A stretch of 46,100 nt of DNA, from the NCBI GenBank assembly GCA_016710435.1, contig JADJVV010000011.1, positions 1 to 46,100 on the forward strand, in the 5' to 3' direction. Position numbers and translations under genes: made by a program. The notes under the pieces were generated by a model. It searched no databases. It was not told the DNA's origin and saw nothing but the letters and a program-made list of their open reading frames with translations. Shown here piece after piece: positions 6,293 to 14,286 of the stretch; position 1 is the stretch's first letter, and the number at the start of each line of letters is the position of its first letter. Source of the stretch: Hyphomicrobiales bacterium. Its GTDB lineage: Bacteria; Pseudomonadota; Alphaproteobacteria; Rhizobiales; Aestuariivirgaceae.

Positions 6293-6557
6293 CGCCTGCC
6301 CAATCTGTGGGGAATCATCATGCCCCGGAAACGAGTGCTCGCCTCCTTACGAGGAGGAAATGGAATGTCCCGCCTGCGTCACCGCGATGGGAATAAACCC
6401 ACTCGACGGCAAGCTGGGTTGTCCGCATGTGGCTTGCTGTTATGTGGGTGAAACTCCAAAAGCTCCAGCACCACGCTGCACAAAGTGCGGGGCGTGGCTC
6501 CATGAAACGGAACAAAAGCACGGCTGTATCATGTGCCAAGCAAAGGAGGCAAAATGA
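6276..6557 (+). CDS. multi-zinc-ribbon protein (93 aa)
   Basis: Rich in Cys pairs: CPICG, CPAC, CTKCG and CIMC in order, plus extra Cys in between. This suggests two zinc ribbons, one N-terminal and one C-terminal (CTKCGAWLHETEQKHGCIMC). Start at ATG 6276 overlaps the upstream gene. Zinc ribbons of this size in phages often bind nucleic acid or polymerase, but no specific role is supported. Its stop overlaps the next ATG (ATGA). Confidence 0.65.
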   Translation: MTPSSNACPICGESSCPGNECSPPYEEEMECPACVTAMGINPLDGKLGCPHVACCYVGETPKAPAPRCTKCGAWLHETEQKHGCIMCQAKEAK

Positions 6558-6655
6558 AAGAGTGCATTCTTTGGTGGTGTGGGTTCGCTGTCCTGTCAGT
6601 GTGCTTTTTGGCTTGGGTTCGCATTACGTTTGATATTCTGCACGCAATGCGATGA
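6554..6655 (+). CDS. 33-aa single-span membrane peptide
   Basis: ATG 6554 overlaps the upstream stop (ATGA) and the stop 6653-6655 overlaps the next ATG (ATGCGATGA), so it is tightly coupled on both sides. After MKEC a hydrophobic stretch ILWWCGFAVLSVCFLAWV spans a membrane; the C-terminus is short and basic. Such peptides can be toxins, holin modulators or regulators, and nothing selects among them. The coupled arrangement is the main evidence that it is real. Confidence 0.5.
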   Translation: MKECILWWCGFAVLSVCFLAWVRITFDILHAMR

Positions 6656-6891
6656 CCGCCACCGACTACAAAGCCACCCGCGAGCACCTAGGCACACAAG
6701 CCGAAGTCGCCGCCATGCTCGGCGTGAATCGTGTGACCGTGGCGAAGCGGGAGAACGGCACCATGACCATCACAAACGAGGCAGTCCTAGCGATCCAGTC
6801 GCTCCGCAGGCCGAGAGGTAAACGCAAGTCAGAGAACGCTGAGGTATCCCACGGGGACGGCAGCGCCACTCCGCAAACACTCAAATCATGA
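6652..6891 (+). CDS. HTH transcriptional regulator (79 aa)
   Basis: Residues 4-45 form a Cro/CI-type helix-turn-helix: TREHLGTQAEVAAMLGVNRV followed by TVAKRENGTMTITNEAVLAI. The basic C-terminal stretch after it may contact DNA. Likely an autoregulator binding the palindrome at 5980-5998 upstream of this unit (inference). The last 18 residues are encoded by site A12, because the frame crosses its core as GAG AAC and stops at 6889-6891. Confidence 0.75.
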   Translation: MTATDYKATREHLGTQAEVAAMLGVNRVTVAKRENGTMTITNEAVLAIQSLRRPRGKRKSENAEVSHGDGSATPQTLKS

Positions 6892-6952
6892 TAGCTACTC
6901 TACAACTTCGACAGCACGGCGAGTCCCCGTTGGGATCACCGCTTTGTTCGCA
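6832..6952 (-). repeat. attC-like site A12
   Basis: Left core AGAGAACG (about 6831-6838), right core GTTCGCA (6946-6952). Arm GGTATCCCACGGGGAC (6843-6858) pairs with GTCCCCGTTGGGATCACC (6923-6940), with extra bases in the right arm. The start codon at 6888 lies in the loop. Confidence 0.85.
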
Positions 6953-7882
6953 TTCTTTGGCGGCGTTGTTCGTGCAACCGGATGGATGCTATGCCAATCT
7001 TCCATTCGTGGATGCGTGGCCGGAAGATCGGGACGCGAGGAACTACGACGGCAATCTGCCAGTGGTGGCGCACCCGCCCTGCCAGCTATGGGGTAACCTC
7101 GCAGCCGTGAACTACAAGCGGTATGGTGGCGAGCACAACCGACCCGGCAACGATGGAGGATGCTTCGCAGCCGCTGTGGTGCATGTGAGACGCTGCGGGG
7201 GGCGTGCTGGAACATCCAAGATCATCCAAGGCGTTCGCAGCTCACGACATCACCCCGCCGCAAGGTATGGGATGGCAACGCGCATTCTGCGGTGGATGGG
7301 TCTGCGAAGTGTGGCAGTCCGCCTATGGGCATCGCCAACAAAGCGACGTGGTTTCACTACTACGGCCAGAATCCGCCGATGGAACTGGACTGGCGGCGAA
7401 TCGTGGGAACCCACCAAGTAGCCTACCCGCCCAAGGAAGGAACTGCCAGCAGAAACTCCAAGAAACCCGCTCTGACGCGGAAGCAGGCCAACGCCACGCC
7501 CGAGCCATTTCGGGACGCGATGATCGCGCTTTCTCTTCAGCGAACAAAGCATTATCACAATCTCCCGAGAATGAACCGCAGCGGTAAAGGCTATTGGACG
7601 CCTCGAACATCCGCGCTAGCCCATGCAGCTAAAGCGCGTAAGCGCATGGAGTCGCCGCCAGACTACGAGCCGCGTAAGCTGGACGATGGCGAGTTCCTGG
7701 GCGTGCTCCAGTGGCAAGCCGCAGACGGAAGCGTGAGGCGCTGGACAATCAGACAGGGACCGAGGGCCAACAACATCCGCGTCACAACCAAGGGTAAGGA
7801 GGTTGTCTGCGGATGGGACAAGCTCATGGCATCGCTGAGAAAGCGGCTCGCCGTGCCAAAGCGGCAGCTACCAAACGCCTGA
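6888..7882 (+). pseudogene. conserved phage protein, interrupted by two frameshifts
   Basis: Continuous similarity to a family I know from phages (VVAHPPCQLWGN...YGGEHNRPGNDGG...VLEHP...WVCEVWQSAYGH...WFHYYG...GTHQ...NATP.FRD) needs three frames in turn. Frame one runs from 6888 to about 7200 (break at GCGGGGGGCG), frame two to about 7335 (break near CAACAAAG), frame three to 7882. Each break looks like one extra base, typical of homopolymer errors, so the gene may be intact in reality. The function of the family is unknown to me. The ATG is in the A12 loop; TTG 6966 is an alternative. The 3' end overlaps the terminase gene by 15 nt, tail to tail. Confidence 0.7.
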
Positions 7883-9733
7883 CCGCTCGTTGTCCTCGCG
7901 CAGATCGAACGGGAGCGCCACCGTCGGGGCCGCAGGCGAATACTCGCGCGCCGCCGCTTTGACCATCCAGCCGATGCCGACCGAAATCACTTCGTCGTCA
8001 TGGCAATTCGCGATCTTCATCGCGCCCTCGCTGCCGTCCTTGTGACGAACGAACGTGCGGCATTGTTTGAGAAACCACGGCCACGCCACACGGAAGCCAG
8101 CGCCGGGTTGGTTCAGGTCGCGCATTGCTGACGCCAGGGTTTCCACAAGGCTCTTCTTCATCTCGGCTGTCGTCTCGAAGCCGTAGAGCCCCGAGTCTTC
8201 CCACGAGTCCACTTCGTCTTTTGGTCGCTCGCGCTTCCAGATCGGCACTCCGCGCTTCCTCAACTCGCCGATGAGGTATTCGCCGCGATTCGCTTCGGGG
8301 CAAACCGGGCACCAGCCATAGTAGCCGGACAGTCGCGCGATGAGTTCGGCCAGTTGGTCCATATCCCAGCGGTTGCCGGGCGATTTCACATCCTTGTTCC
8401 CCCATCCGGTCGGGAACAAGCTGGCGACACTCTCGGGATGCACCCAGCGGTTGCGCGCGTCGTAATGTCCCTCACAAATGACATGAACGGCGTTCGTGTC
8501 CGGGTCAGCCCCGGCCACGTAGCTGCCCCCCTTCATGTTGTCCGCGCTGATGATGTAGCGCATCCCCACGCGCGGAGGATCGAGCACCACAAGCTCGGCC
8601 TGCTCCGCCGTGCTCGGCACCCACACGACCCTCCGGTAATCGCGGCGGTTGACGGGAAGCTGGCGCTGCTCTTCGGCCAAGTGAAGACCGCCGTAACGGA
8701 AGTCGTTCGCTCGCAGCTTCGCGTATTCGTCCAGTTGGTCGAGAGGTTCGAGCGCAAAGCGGGATGGTGCCGATGCCTTGAAACCATCGACTTCGGTTGT
8801 GGGATATTCTCGGTCGCGTTTCATTGTGTCTCCGCCGCATTCGGGCGCTTTGAGTTTCCTGTGATACCAATAGACCTGCTCGGGATCTAAGCCGTGATCG
8901 TCCCACACCTTGAGCGCCTTCTTGTCGCCCATCTTGGCTAGGTAGCCGCGCAGCCATTCCGCATCCTTACCCGCAGGCAGCGGCGTGCGTGAGTCGCCGA
9001 AGATATACCACGGCGCGAAAATCTTAATGTAGCCGTTGCCCGCGATGCCCGCCTTCATCTCATCGAGCGTGACAGCGCCCTCCCAGGTTTCGGGAAAGAT
9101 ACCAGTCGGGCCGTTGGCTGTGGACTCCATGATAACGAATGTCTCAGGCTCGTCGGGCACGCAGTTGAGCACCGAGTTGAGCACGTCAGCCGCGTTGATC
9201 TCGCCCTCACTGCGCCAGCGTGCAACCTCGGTGGCGAGAACGAAGTGATATGTGCCCGAGCGTCCGGCCTCCTTGTCTCCAGCAGTCTCTCGCTCCCACT
9301 CGCTGCCGTTGGAACAGGACGCCTTGAGTGTGTCGCTCTTCCAGGTGTTACCCCAATCGTGTTCGTCCTTCTGCCCGTAGTAGCGCAGCATCTTCCACAG
9401 GTTGTTTGTCTGGCTGTTCTGCCCGCCGATCACAAGGCCGTTCATCGTGCGCCCCCGACTCTGTGCGTAGCCGACGGCGGTGTTGATCGTGCTGCAACCC
9501 TTCTGGCGCGGCTTGTATTCGATCAGGCGCACCGGCACCTTGTTCGCGAGGCACCACTTGATTGCCTCGCCAACCTGGACCTGCATTTCGTTGGCTTGCG
9601 GAGGCTCGTTGGGGTCGTGCCGCTTACCAGGGTTCGCACCGACGCCAATCTTGCTCGTCTTGATGCGCCCGTGAATTTCAAACCACGTCACCGGGTTGTG
9701 AATGTAGCACCATTGGCGAAGAGTATTCAGCAT
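7868..9733 (-). CDS. terminase large subunit
   Basis: A 621-residue protein with a Walker A-like YKPRQKGCST (about residues 72-81), a Walker B-like YHFVLATE (about 163-170), an ESTANG motif downstream, and a C-terminal nuclease part with acidic residues (ISADN..., DPDTNAVHVI, NCHDDEVIS). This is the ATPase plus RNase H-like nuclease arrangement of packaging motors; it cuts concatemers and drives DNA into the prohead through the portal. Start ATG 9733; the 46-aa gene ends 3 nt upstream. It is separated from the portal gene by the entire structural module. Confidence 0.9.
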   Translation of the reverse strand: MLNTLRQWCYIHNPVTWFEIHGRIKTSKIGVGANPGKRHDPNEPPQANEMQVQVGEAIKWCLANKVPVRLIEYKPRQKGCSTINTAVGYAQSRGRTMNGLVIGGQNSQTNNLWKMLRYYGQKDEHDWGNTWKSDTLKASCSNGSEWERETAGDKEAGRSGTYHFVLATEVARWRSEGEINAADVLNSVLNCVPDEPETFVIMESTANGPTGIFPETWEGAVTLDEMKAGIAGNGYIKIFAPWYIFGDSRTPLPAGKDAEWLRGYLAKMGDKKALKVWDDHGLDPEQVYWYHRKLKAPECGGDTMKRDREYPTTEVDGFKASAPSRFALEPLDQLDEYAKLRANDFRYGGLHLAEEQRQLPVNRRDYRRVVWVPSTAEQAELVVLDPPRVGMRYIISADNMKGGSYVAGADPDTNAVHVICEGHYDARNRWVHPESVASLFPTGWGNKDVKSPGNRWDMDQLAELIARLSGYYGWCPVCPEANRGEYLIGELRKRGVPIWKRERPKDEVDSWEDSGLYGFETTAEMKKSLVETLASAMRDLNQPGAGFRVAWPWFLKQCRTFVRHKDGSEGAMKIANCHDDEVISVGIGWMVKAAAREYSPAAPTVALPFDLREDNERSGVW

Positions 9734-9736
9734 TGG

Positions 9737-9877
9737 CTAACTGTTGGTTGCCAGTATTCCTACTGCCGACTCCTGCGCTCTGGTCATGAGCACATGCGTT
9801 GGATTCCGGCCACAATTGTTCGCGCGGAAATTTTGGAATGCGGTTTGAATGGCTTTGTCGATGTCGTCAGCAGTCAT
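9737..9877 (-). CDS. 46-aa hypothetical protein upstream of terminase
   Basis: Reads MTADDIDKAIQTAFQNF... and ends ...AVGILATNS, with the stop 3 nt before the terminase start. Amphipathic N-terminal helix, then a short Arg/Pro segment. The size, tight spacing and good start make it a credible gene. It could be a small packaging accessory protein, but no family is recognised. Confidence 0.55.
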   Translation of the reverse strand: MTADDIDKAIQTAFQNFRANNCGRNPTHVLMTRAQESAVGILATNS

Positions 9878-9919
9878 GGTGTTGTGGAAAGAAACGTTGG
9901 TTTCACGCTCTGGAATAGC

Positions 9920-10174
9920 TCATAGCGCTGTGGTGGTGCAGTTATGTTGACGAGCCCGAAGCCACTCATCCACGAGTGGCTTCGGATACATGATGGTGCG
10001 CGTGCCGAATCGCACGAACGGAAGCGACTTGTGCTCACGAGCGAAGAGCAACGAGCGCCCCGCCCGGTGTCGTCCCTTCCTCGTCGTCAAGTCGAGACGC
10101 ACGCAGTAGCGGTGCGCCAACTGAACCCAGGTGTAGCAGTCCGCAGGCTTGTAAACGGTCGTCTCGTGTGACAT
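9920..10174 (-). CDS. excisionase-like small DNA-binding protein (84 aa)
   Basis: Begins MSHETTVYKPADCYTWVQLA. The final part SLPFVRFGTRTIMYPKPLVDEWL resembles the end of MerR/excisionase-type winged helices, where a substrate-specific strand (PFVRFG) is followed by a hydrophobic helix. It is therefore a candidate excisionase or regulator. It is first in the minus-strand terminase operon and divergent from the structural operon. A perfect 12-bp hairpin lies in its 3' third. Confidence 0.5.
   Translation of the reverse strand: MSHETTVYKPADCYTWVQLAHRYCVRLDLTTRKGRHRAGRSLLFAREHKSLPFVRFGTRTIMYPKPLVDEWLRARQHNCTTTAL
9956..9985. repeat. perfect 12-bp stem hairpin
   Basis: CCGAAGCCACTC (9956-9967), loop ATCCAC, GAGTGGCTTCGG (9974-9985). 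It lies inside the excisionase-like gene. No T-tract follows on either strand, so it is not an intrinsic terminator. It may be a protein-binding site, an RNA structure or coincidence. Confidence 0.6.
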
Positions 10175-10299
10175 GCGGGCCGATTGTCATGGCTGGCCGT
10201 CGCTCGGCAACTCCTTATTATGACGTGATGCTAGTAATTGCTGCTTGTTAGCACAGTGCCCACATTGGCACCGTCGAGCCGTGGCCACAGTCTGCCCGC
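10175..10299. other. divergent intergenic region
   Basis: The 125-bp gap between the minus-strand terminase operon and the plus-strand structural operon is where opposing promoters would be expected. I see no convincing -35/-10 pair on either strand; an AT-rich TTATTATGACG patch near 10214 is the only candidate. Confidence 0.4.
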
Positions 10300-11451
10300 A
10301 TGGCCGACCCAGCAACGCAGGCGCTACCCGCCGCGACACCCGCAACCGATCCAGTCAGCGACTACTACGCTCAAGTGCAGGCAGCGATGCAGGCACCCCG
10401 CGAAGGATACGTTGACCCACATTTCACCGATAGCCCTCGTGATCCTGATGCCGAAGTTCTCGGCACCGCCCGCGACGACCTCGGCGAACCTGTTGAAACC
10501 ACAACTCCGACCGAGCAGGCTCCCGCCGCTCCCCAGGAACAGGCACAACAGCAGGAGGAGCAAGTTGTAGAGCAGGTGGTGCCTCCCGCAGATCCAGACG
10601 CACCGCTCCCCGCTCAGGACGAACCGCAGCAGCAACCGCAGGAAGGCGACAAGCCTCCGCAGTTCCGTTTGCGGCCAGCCAAAGGCGACAAGCTCGGCGA
10701 GCAAGCGTTGTGGTTCATGCGACGGAACCCAGACATGCCGCTTGAGACCGCGATGGCGAAAGCCCGCGCGCAGCTCGGCATTGAAGAGCCCGCCGTATCA
10801 ACCGCAACGCCAAACCAAGAGACAACCACGACGACCGAGCAGGCCACGCCGCCAACCGTTGTGAGTCTTGAGGAGCTGGAATCAACGCGCGTTGATTTGC
10901 TGGCAAAGCTCAGGACAGCCAGGGAATCCCTGGACTACGACGAGCAAGCCACCATTCAAGCGCAGCTCGATGATCTAGTTTACGATGCCATTCCGAAAGC
11001 CCGCGAGGCAACAGCCCGCTCCGCCCAGGTTCAGCAGACGCAAACTCTCACCGCGCTACAGCAGTCCGCCCAAACTGCCGCCTCGCTCTATCCAGAAGCG
11101 ACGCAAGAGGGCTCAGAGTTTTTCAATCGCATGATCGAGATTGAGCATGCGCTCACCGCAACCGGCGACCCTCTCATTAATGACCCGAATAAACCTTTGG
11201 TCATCGCTCAGATGGCCGCGCGCGAACTCAACATCGCGCCACAACGGAAGGGCACGGCTCAGCCCCCGACCGCAGCACCGTCACAGCAACCGAGGCCAGC
11301 GGCCCGAGTGCAAATGACAGCCCCCCTTGCCTCGCCCGGTGCGCGAGTCACTACCGCACCAGTGCCAGCCATCGAGCAGGCCATCGAGAAGGTATCAAGC
11401 GCCGAGGACTACGAAGCGCTCATGAGCCAACTCGTCGGCAAACGTCGATAG
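10300..11451 (+). CDS. scaffolding-like protein
   Basis: A 383-residue, Gln/Pro/Glu/Ala-rich protein. It has a disordered N-terminal 150 residues, a helical central region (about 190-275) and a C-terminal Pro/Ala linker ending in a short helix (SSAEDYEALMSQLVGKRR). Position immediately before the capsid gene, low complexity and the small charged C-terminal helix are typical of capsid scaffolds, which bind capsid subunits through the C-terminus. No protease is visible nearby. Assignment rests on context and composition. Confidence 0.65.
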   Translation: MADPATQALPAATPATDPVSDYYAQVQAAMQAPREGYVDPHFTDSPRDPDAEVLGTARDDLGEPVETTTPTEQAPAAPQEQAQQQEEQVVEQVVPPADPDAPLPAQDEPQQQPQEGDKPPQFRLRPAKGDKLGEQALWFMRRNPDMPLETAMAKARAQLGIEEPAVSTATPNQETTTTTEQATPPTVVSLEELESTRVDLLAKLRTARESLDYDEQATIQAQLDDLVYDAIPKAREATARSAQVQQTQTLTALQQSAQTAASLYPEATQEGSEFFNRMIEIEHALTATGDPLINDPNKPLVIAQMAARELNIAPQRKGTAQPPTAAPSQQPRPAARVQMTAPLASPGARVTTAPVPAIEQAIEKVSSAEDYEALMSQLVGKRR

Positions 11452-11491
11452 CCGTCCGCAGGTGCTAGCAACCCGCAACTTCTAGCACACC

Positions 11492-12981
11492 ATGCCCACT
11501 AATCCCGCATATTCGAGCCCGAGCTACATCGCGGCTCCCACAACCGGCGACCGTCTCGCGACGCTCGCACCTAACGCCGTTCGCCAGCTTTGGAAGAAGG
11601 GCGTCGATACCTTCGAAGAAACGGCTGACTTCTTTGCCGAAATGGAAGGCGCTTCGCCGCTCTCCATCGTGCAGACCGAAACCGACACCGGCAAAGGCGC
11701 TGGCCAGAAGATCACGTTCAGCGTGGATTCCGGCCTCTACGGTGAAGCTCACCTTGGCGATGAACTCTTCACGGATTCCCGCCACTTCGAGGAGCTTCGC
11801 CTGTCGTCCAACGACCTGACGGTTGATTGGTTCCGCCATTCGGTGCGTCACACCGAGCGCACCGAGCACAAGATGGGTATGCTCGGCGAACTCGTGGGCC
11901 GCGTGCCTGAGAAGCTCGGTAATTGGGCCGGTCGTCTCAAAACCGAAAAGCTGTTCATGATGTTCCGCGAGCAGGTGCCGGGCGAAAACAAGCTCACTCT
12001 GTCCACCGGCCTGAATTGGGATGCGATCAGCACCAACGCGCAAATCATGAAGCGTTGGGGCGCATCGCCTGCAATGGTTGGCCGCGACCCGAAAGGCAAG
12101 CCTGTGCGCGCTTACACGGTCATCGCTTGCACCGATGCACTCACTTCGCTCGAACTGGACACCGGCTGGCGCGACATACTCAAGAGCACCCGCAACGAAG
12201 AGGGTGCCAAATACCTGTTCAGCGGTGGCTACACCCTGTTCGTGGCCACGTCATCAAGGAATATGAGGCCGTCGAGCATGATGGCTACGGCGCGATTGGT
12301 TCGCCGCTCAATCCTATGGCTCGCCTTGGTGCTGACCTCGCTATCGTGACGGCCAGCTACAACACCGCTCAATACATCTACGGCGGTGGCAGCGACTACG
12401 ACGCGAATGACATCCTCGTGAAGCCGACGAAGTGGTTCCCACAGTATGCCTACAAGTTCCAGGCTGGCGTCACGCTGAGTCCTGCGGCTGACAGCTTCTA
12501 CGTGGCGATCATCAACCCGCCCAACGCGGCAGTCGATCCGAACAAGTATGGCTTCTACAAGTGCAACGCAAACGACGGCGTGAAGCTGACGATTGAGTCC
12601 GCTCTTGTCGATGGCACCACGGTTGTCGCTCATGCGGCTGGCGCTGGTCCTTCGCTGGTGACTACCCTTGGCTCGGTTGCCTGGAATGCTGCCAAGCACT
12701 CCAACACTCACGCGACTAACTCGCTGGTCGTGCTCGTCGGTTCTGACGCTGTGCCGCTCTTCACCTCGCTCATCCTTGGCGCTGCATCCGCTCGCCGTGG
12801 TTACGGTGCGGTGCGCAACGGTCGTGCGGTTCAGGAGCACGAAGGCGGTTTCGTCCGCGACGTGTATTTCAAGACCGTGTTCGGTCAGGCTCCGCGCACC
12901 AACCGTTTGGGCCGTGCTCCTGGCGTGCTGACCCTCCAGCACAAGGGCATGTATGCGGGCACTCCGCTGCCGACGCCGTAA
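11492..12981 (+). CDS. major capsid protein (one frameshift in the sequence)
   Basis: Two overlapping frames make one protein of about 495 aa. Frame one from ATG 11492 ends its meaningful sequence at SGGYTLF (about 12240). Frame two continues as VRGHVIKEYEAVEHDG... to 12981. One base appears to be missing near 12240. The N-terminal half has KITFSVDSGLYGEAHLGDEL; the C-terminal half has GAVRNGRAVQEHEGGFVRD and APGVLTLQHKGMYAG, features I associate with N4-gp56/DUF4043-type capsid proteins. The gene follows the scaffold after an A/C-rich leader. No canonical slippery heptamer is seen, so an assembly error is more likely than programmed frameshifting. Confidence 0.8.
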
Positions 12982-13019
12982 CAGCAAGCCGCACTAAGCA
13001 ATCTCAACGCCTACCCTGT

Positions 13020-13526
13020 ATGTCTGAAGTCCTCATTACCCTCCGCCATCTCAACACCTCGCATCCGGTAACGGTCGGCGAGTTCAAATGGCACGAGGCA
13101 ACCGGGCGTCATCTCATGCAGGGTAGGCCGCTTTCCGTCGAAGAGTTCAATGCGTGGACTCACTCGCCTGAGTGGGATCGCAGTATTGAGCGCAACGGCG
13201 AGCGGCTTCGTATTGAGTTGCGCGAGGTCATTGACCCCCGCGTGACTGAGTTGGAGGCGCAGAATGCCGAGTTGCTAGCGCGGATTGAACAACTTTCAGC
13301 TCATCCGCCAAGCGTGGAAGGAGTAACCGGGGACGCTCACGCGCCTCTAGCACAATCGCAGGATGGACAAGTGGTAAAGTCATCTGGCTCATATCCAGAA
13401 GACGCGGGTTCAACTCCCGCTCCTGCAACCAATTCCCTACTGGAGGCTGCCGCGAATGCGTCGCCGCCTCCCAAAAGTCGCCGTCGTGATCAAACTCGCA
13501 CCCATAGCCGGAAGCGAGCGAAGTAA
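13020..13526 (+). CDS. structural-region protein (168 aa) whose 3' part contains a tRNA gene
   Basis: The N-terminal 110 residues look like a real protein: beta-rich (MSEVLITLRHLNTSHPVTVG), then a short coiled coil (RVTELEAQNAELLARIEQLS). From about residue 113 the frame translates the tRNA at 13357-13431 (KSSGSYPEDAGSTPAPATN) and continues into a basic tail (KSRRRDQTRTHSRKRAK), overlapping the next gene by 71 nt. Whether the native protein really includes these segments is doubtful. Function unknown; possibly a minor head protein. Confidence 0.6.
   Translation: MSEVLITLRHLNTSHPVTVGEFKWHEATGRHLMQGRPLSVEEFNAWTHSPEWDRSIERNGERLRIELREVIDPRVTELEAQNAELLARIEQLSAHPPSVEGVTGDAHAPLAQSQDGQVVKSSGSYPEDAGSTPAPATNSLLEAAANASPPPKSRRRDQTRTHSRKRAK
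13357..13431 (+). tRNA. tRNA with CAU anticodon, initiator-like
   Basis: Full cloverleaf with encoded CCA (13429-13431). Acceptor CGCAGGA (13357-13363) pairs with TCCTGCA (13421-13427), except a C1/A72 mismatch. D stem GAC/GTC contains A11:U24 and GG in the loop. Anticodon stem TCTGG/CCAGA, loop CTCATAT (13388-13394), anticodon CAT at 13390-13392. T arm GCGGG-TTCAACT-CCCGC. The C1xA72 mismatch and A11:U24 are hallmarks of bacterial initiator tRNA. The run of three G:C pairs in the anticodon stem is incomplete (U29:A41). It is nested within a protein reading frame. Confidence 0.93.
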
Positions 13527-14286
13527 GGCTGATGCTGTCGAGCCGCTGGCGCGCCAAGTGACCGCTATGGAGCGAGCCTTGGGCCAGTTTCGCCCGACCA
13601 TCGCCTTGGGCAGTGATGCCCGGCTTATGTATGTGATGGCCCAAGATCCGAACGCCGACACGTCGGCTCTTTACCCCACAGTTTACGCCAAACCACTCCT
13701 CGGACAGCCAACCGATCCAAACATGTTGTTTGGCCGCGTGTCCGCCAAGGCCCGCCAACTGCAAGCCAAGATGAGCGCTTTCACCGTCCAACATCTGCCA
13801 GGGCAGGATTTGAGTAGCCTGCAAGGCCACGCGGTTCCGCTTGGCTTCCTGCCTGTGCTCGGCTGCGACGCCAACTGGAACGGCAAAGCGTGGACTGTCA
13901 CGAGCGGCAAACTGAATGTGTCGCAGCACATCGAAGGTCACGCGGATTTCGATCTTCCTGCCACCGATTTCACGGCGCGCACAGGGCTTCTTCACCTCCG
14001 CCTGGACGTGCAATTCACAAACTCGGAAAGAGGTATTGCAATCGTCAATGCTGCCGTCGCTTTTGCGCAAGGCGATGTTGCAACCTCAACAACGTTTTCA
14101 TACGACCCGGCAGGCAATGCGTGGACCCCCGGCGTGATCATCTCGCCGCTCGCTTATCTGCTTGCACCAACCCCTGAGCGACCGGCCCCCGTGGTGCTGA
14201 ACTTTGTCGCTGCCGCGCGAGGAGAGATTCCAACACGGCGCGTGTGGATGTTGCCGTTTACGCTGGGAGGGCTGCAACCGCAATGA
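13456..14286 (+). CDS. structural-region protein (276 aa)
   Basis: Basic N-terminus, then a beta-rich body with no recognised motif; alternating hydrophobic strands throughout suggest a virion surface or tail component. The stop overlaps the next start (ATGA at 14283). The first 20 codons overlap the preceding ORF; a later start is possible. Function unknown. Placement between capsid and fibre-like genes suggests a neck or tail protein. Confidence 0.65.
   Translation: MRRRLPKVAVVIKLAPIAGSERSKADAVEPLARQVTAMERALGQFRPTIALGSDARLMYVMAQDPNADTSALYPTVYAKPLLGQPTDPNMLFGRVSAKARQLQAKMSAFTVQHLPGQDLSSLQGHAVPLGFLPVLGCDANWNGKAWTVTSGKLNVSQHIEGHADFDLPATDFTARTGLLHLRLDVQFTNSERGIAIVNAAVAFAQGDVATSTTFSYDPAGNAWTPGVIISPLAYLLAPTPERPAPVVLNFVAAARGEIPTRRVWMLPFTLGGLQPQ

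Noticed and set aside
6590..6640. Possible further attC site near GGGTTCGC repeats at about 6580-6630
   Set aside because: No pairing arm or opposite core found; the sequence is the coding region of the 33-aa membrane peptide.
907..6952. CRISPR array
   Set aside because: Spacing is irregular (hundreds of bases to about 1 kb), intervening sequences are genes, and the repeats vary in sequence while keeping structure.
8354..8890. 178-aa plus-strand ORF
   Set aside because: Antisense to the terminase gene, which has clear motifs.
9810..9830. AATTGTTCGCGCGG core-like sequence
   Set aside because: No complementary arm nearby; falls inside the 46-aa gene.
13228..14070. 280-aa minus-strand ORF over the tRNA
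   Set aside because: Translates the antisense of a tRNA (ERELNPRLLDMSQ) and of two plus-strand genes.
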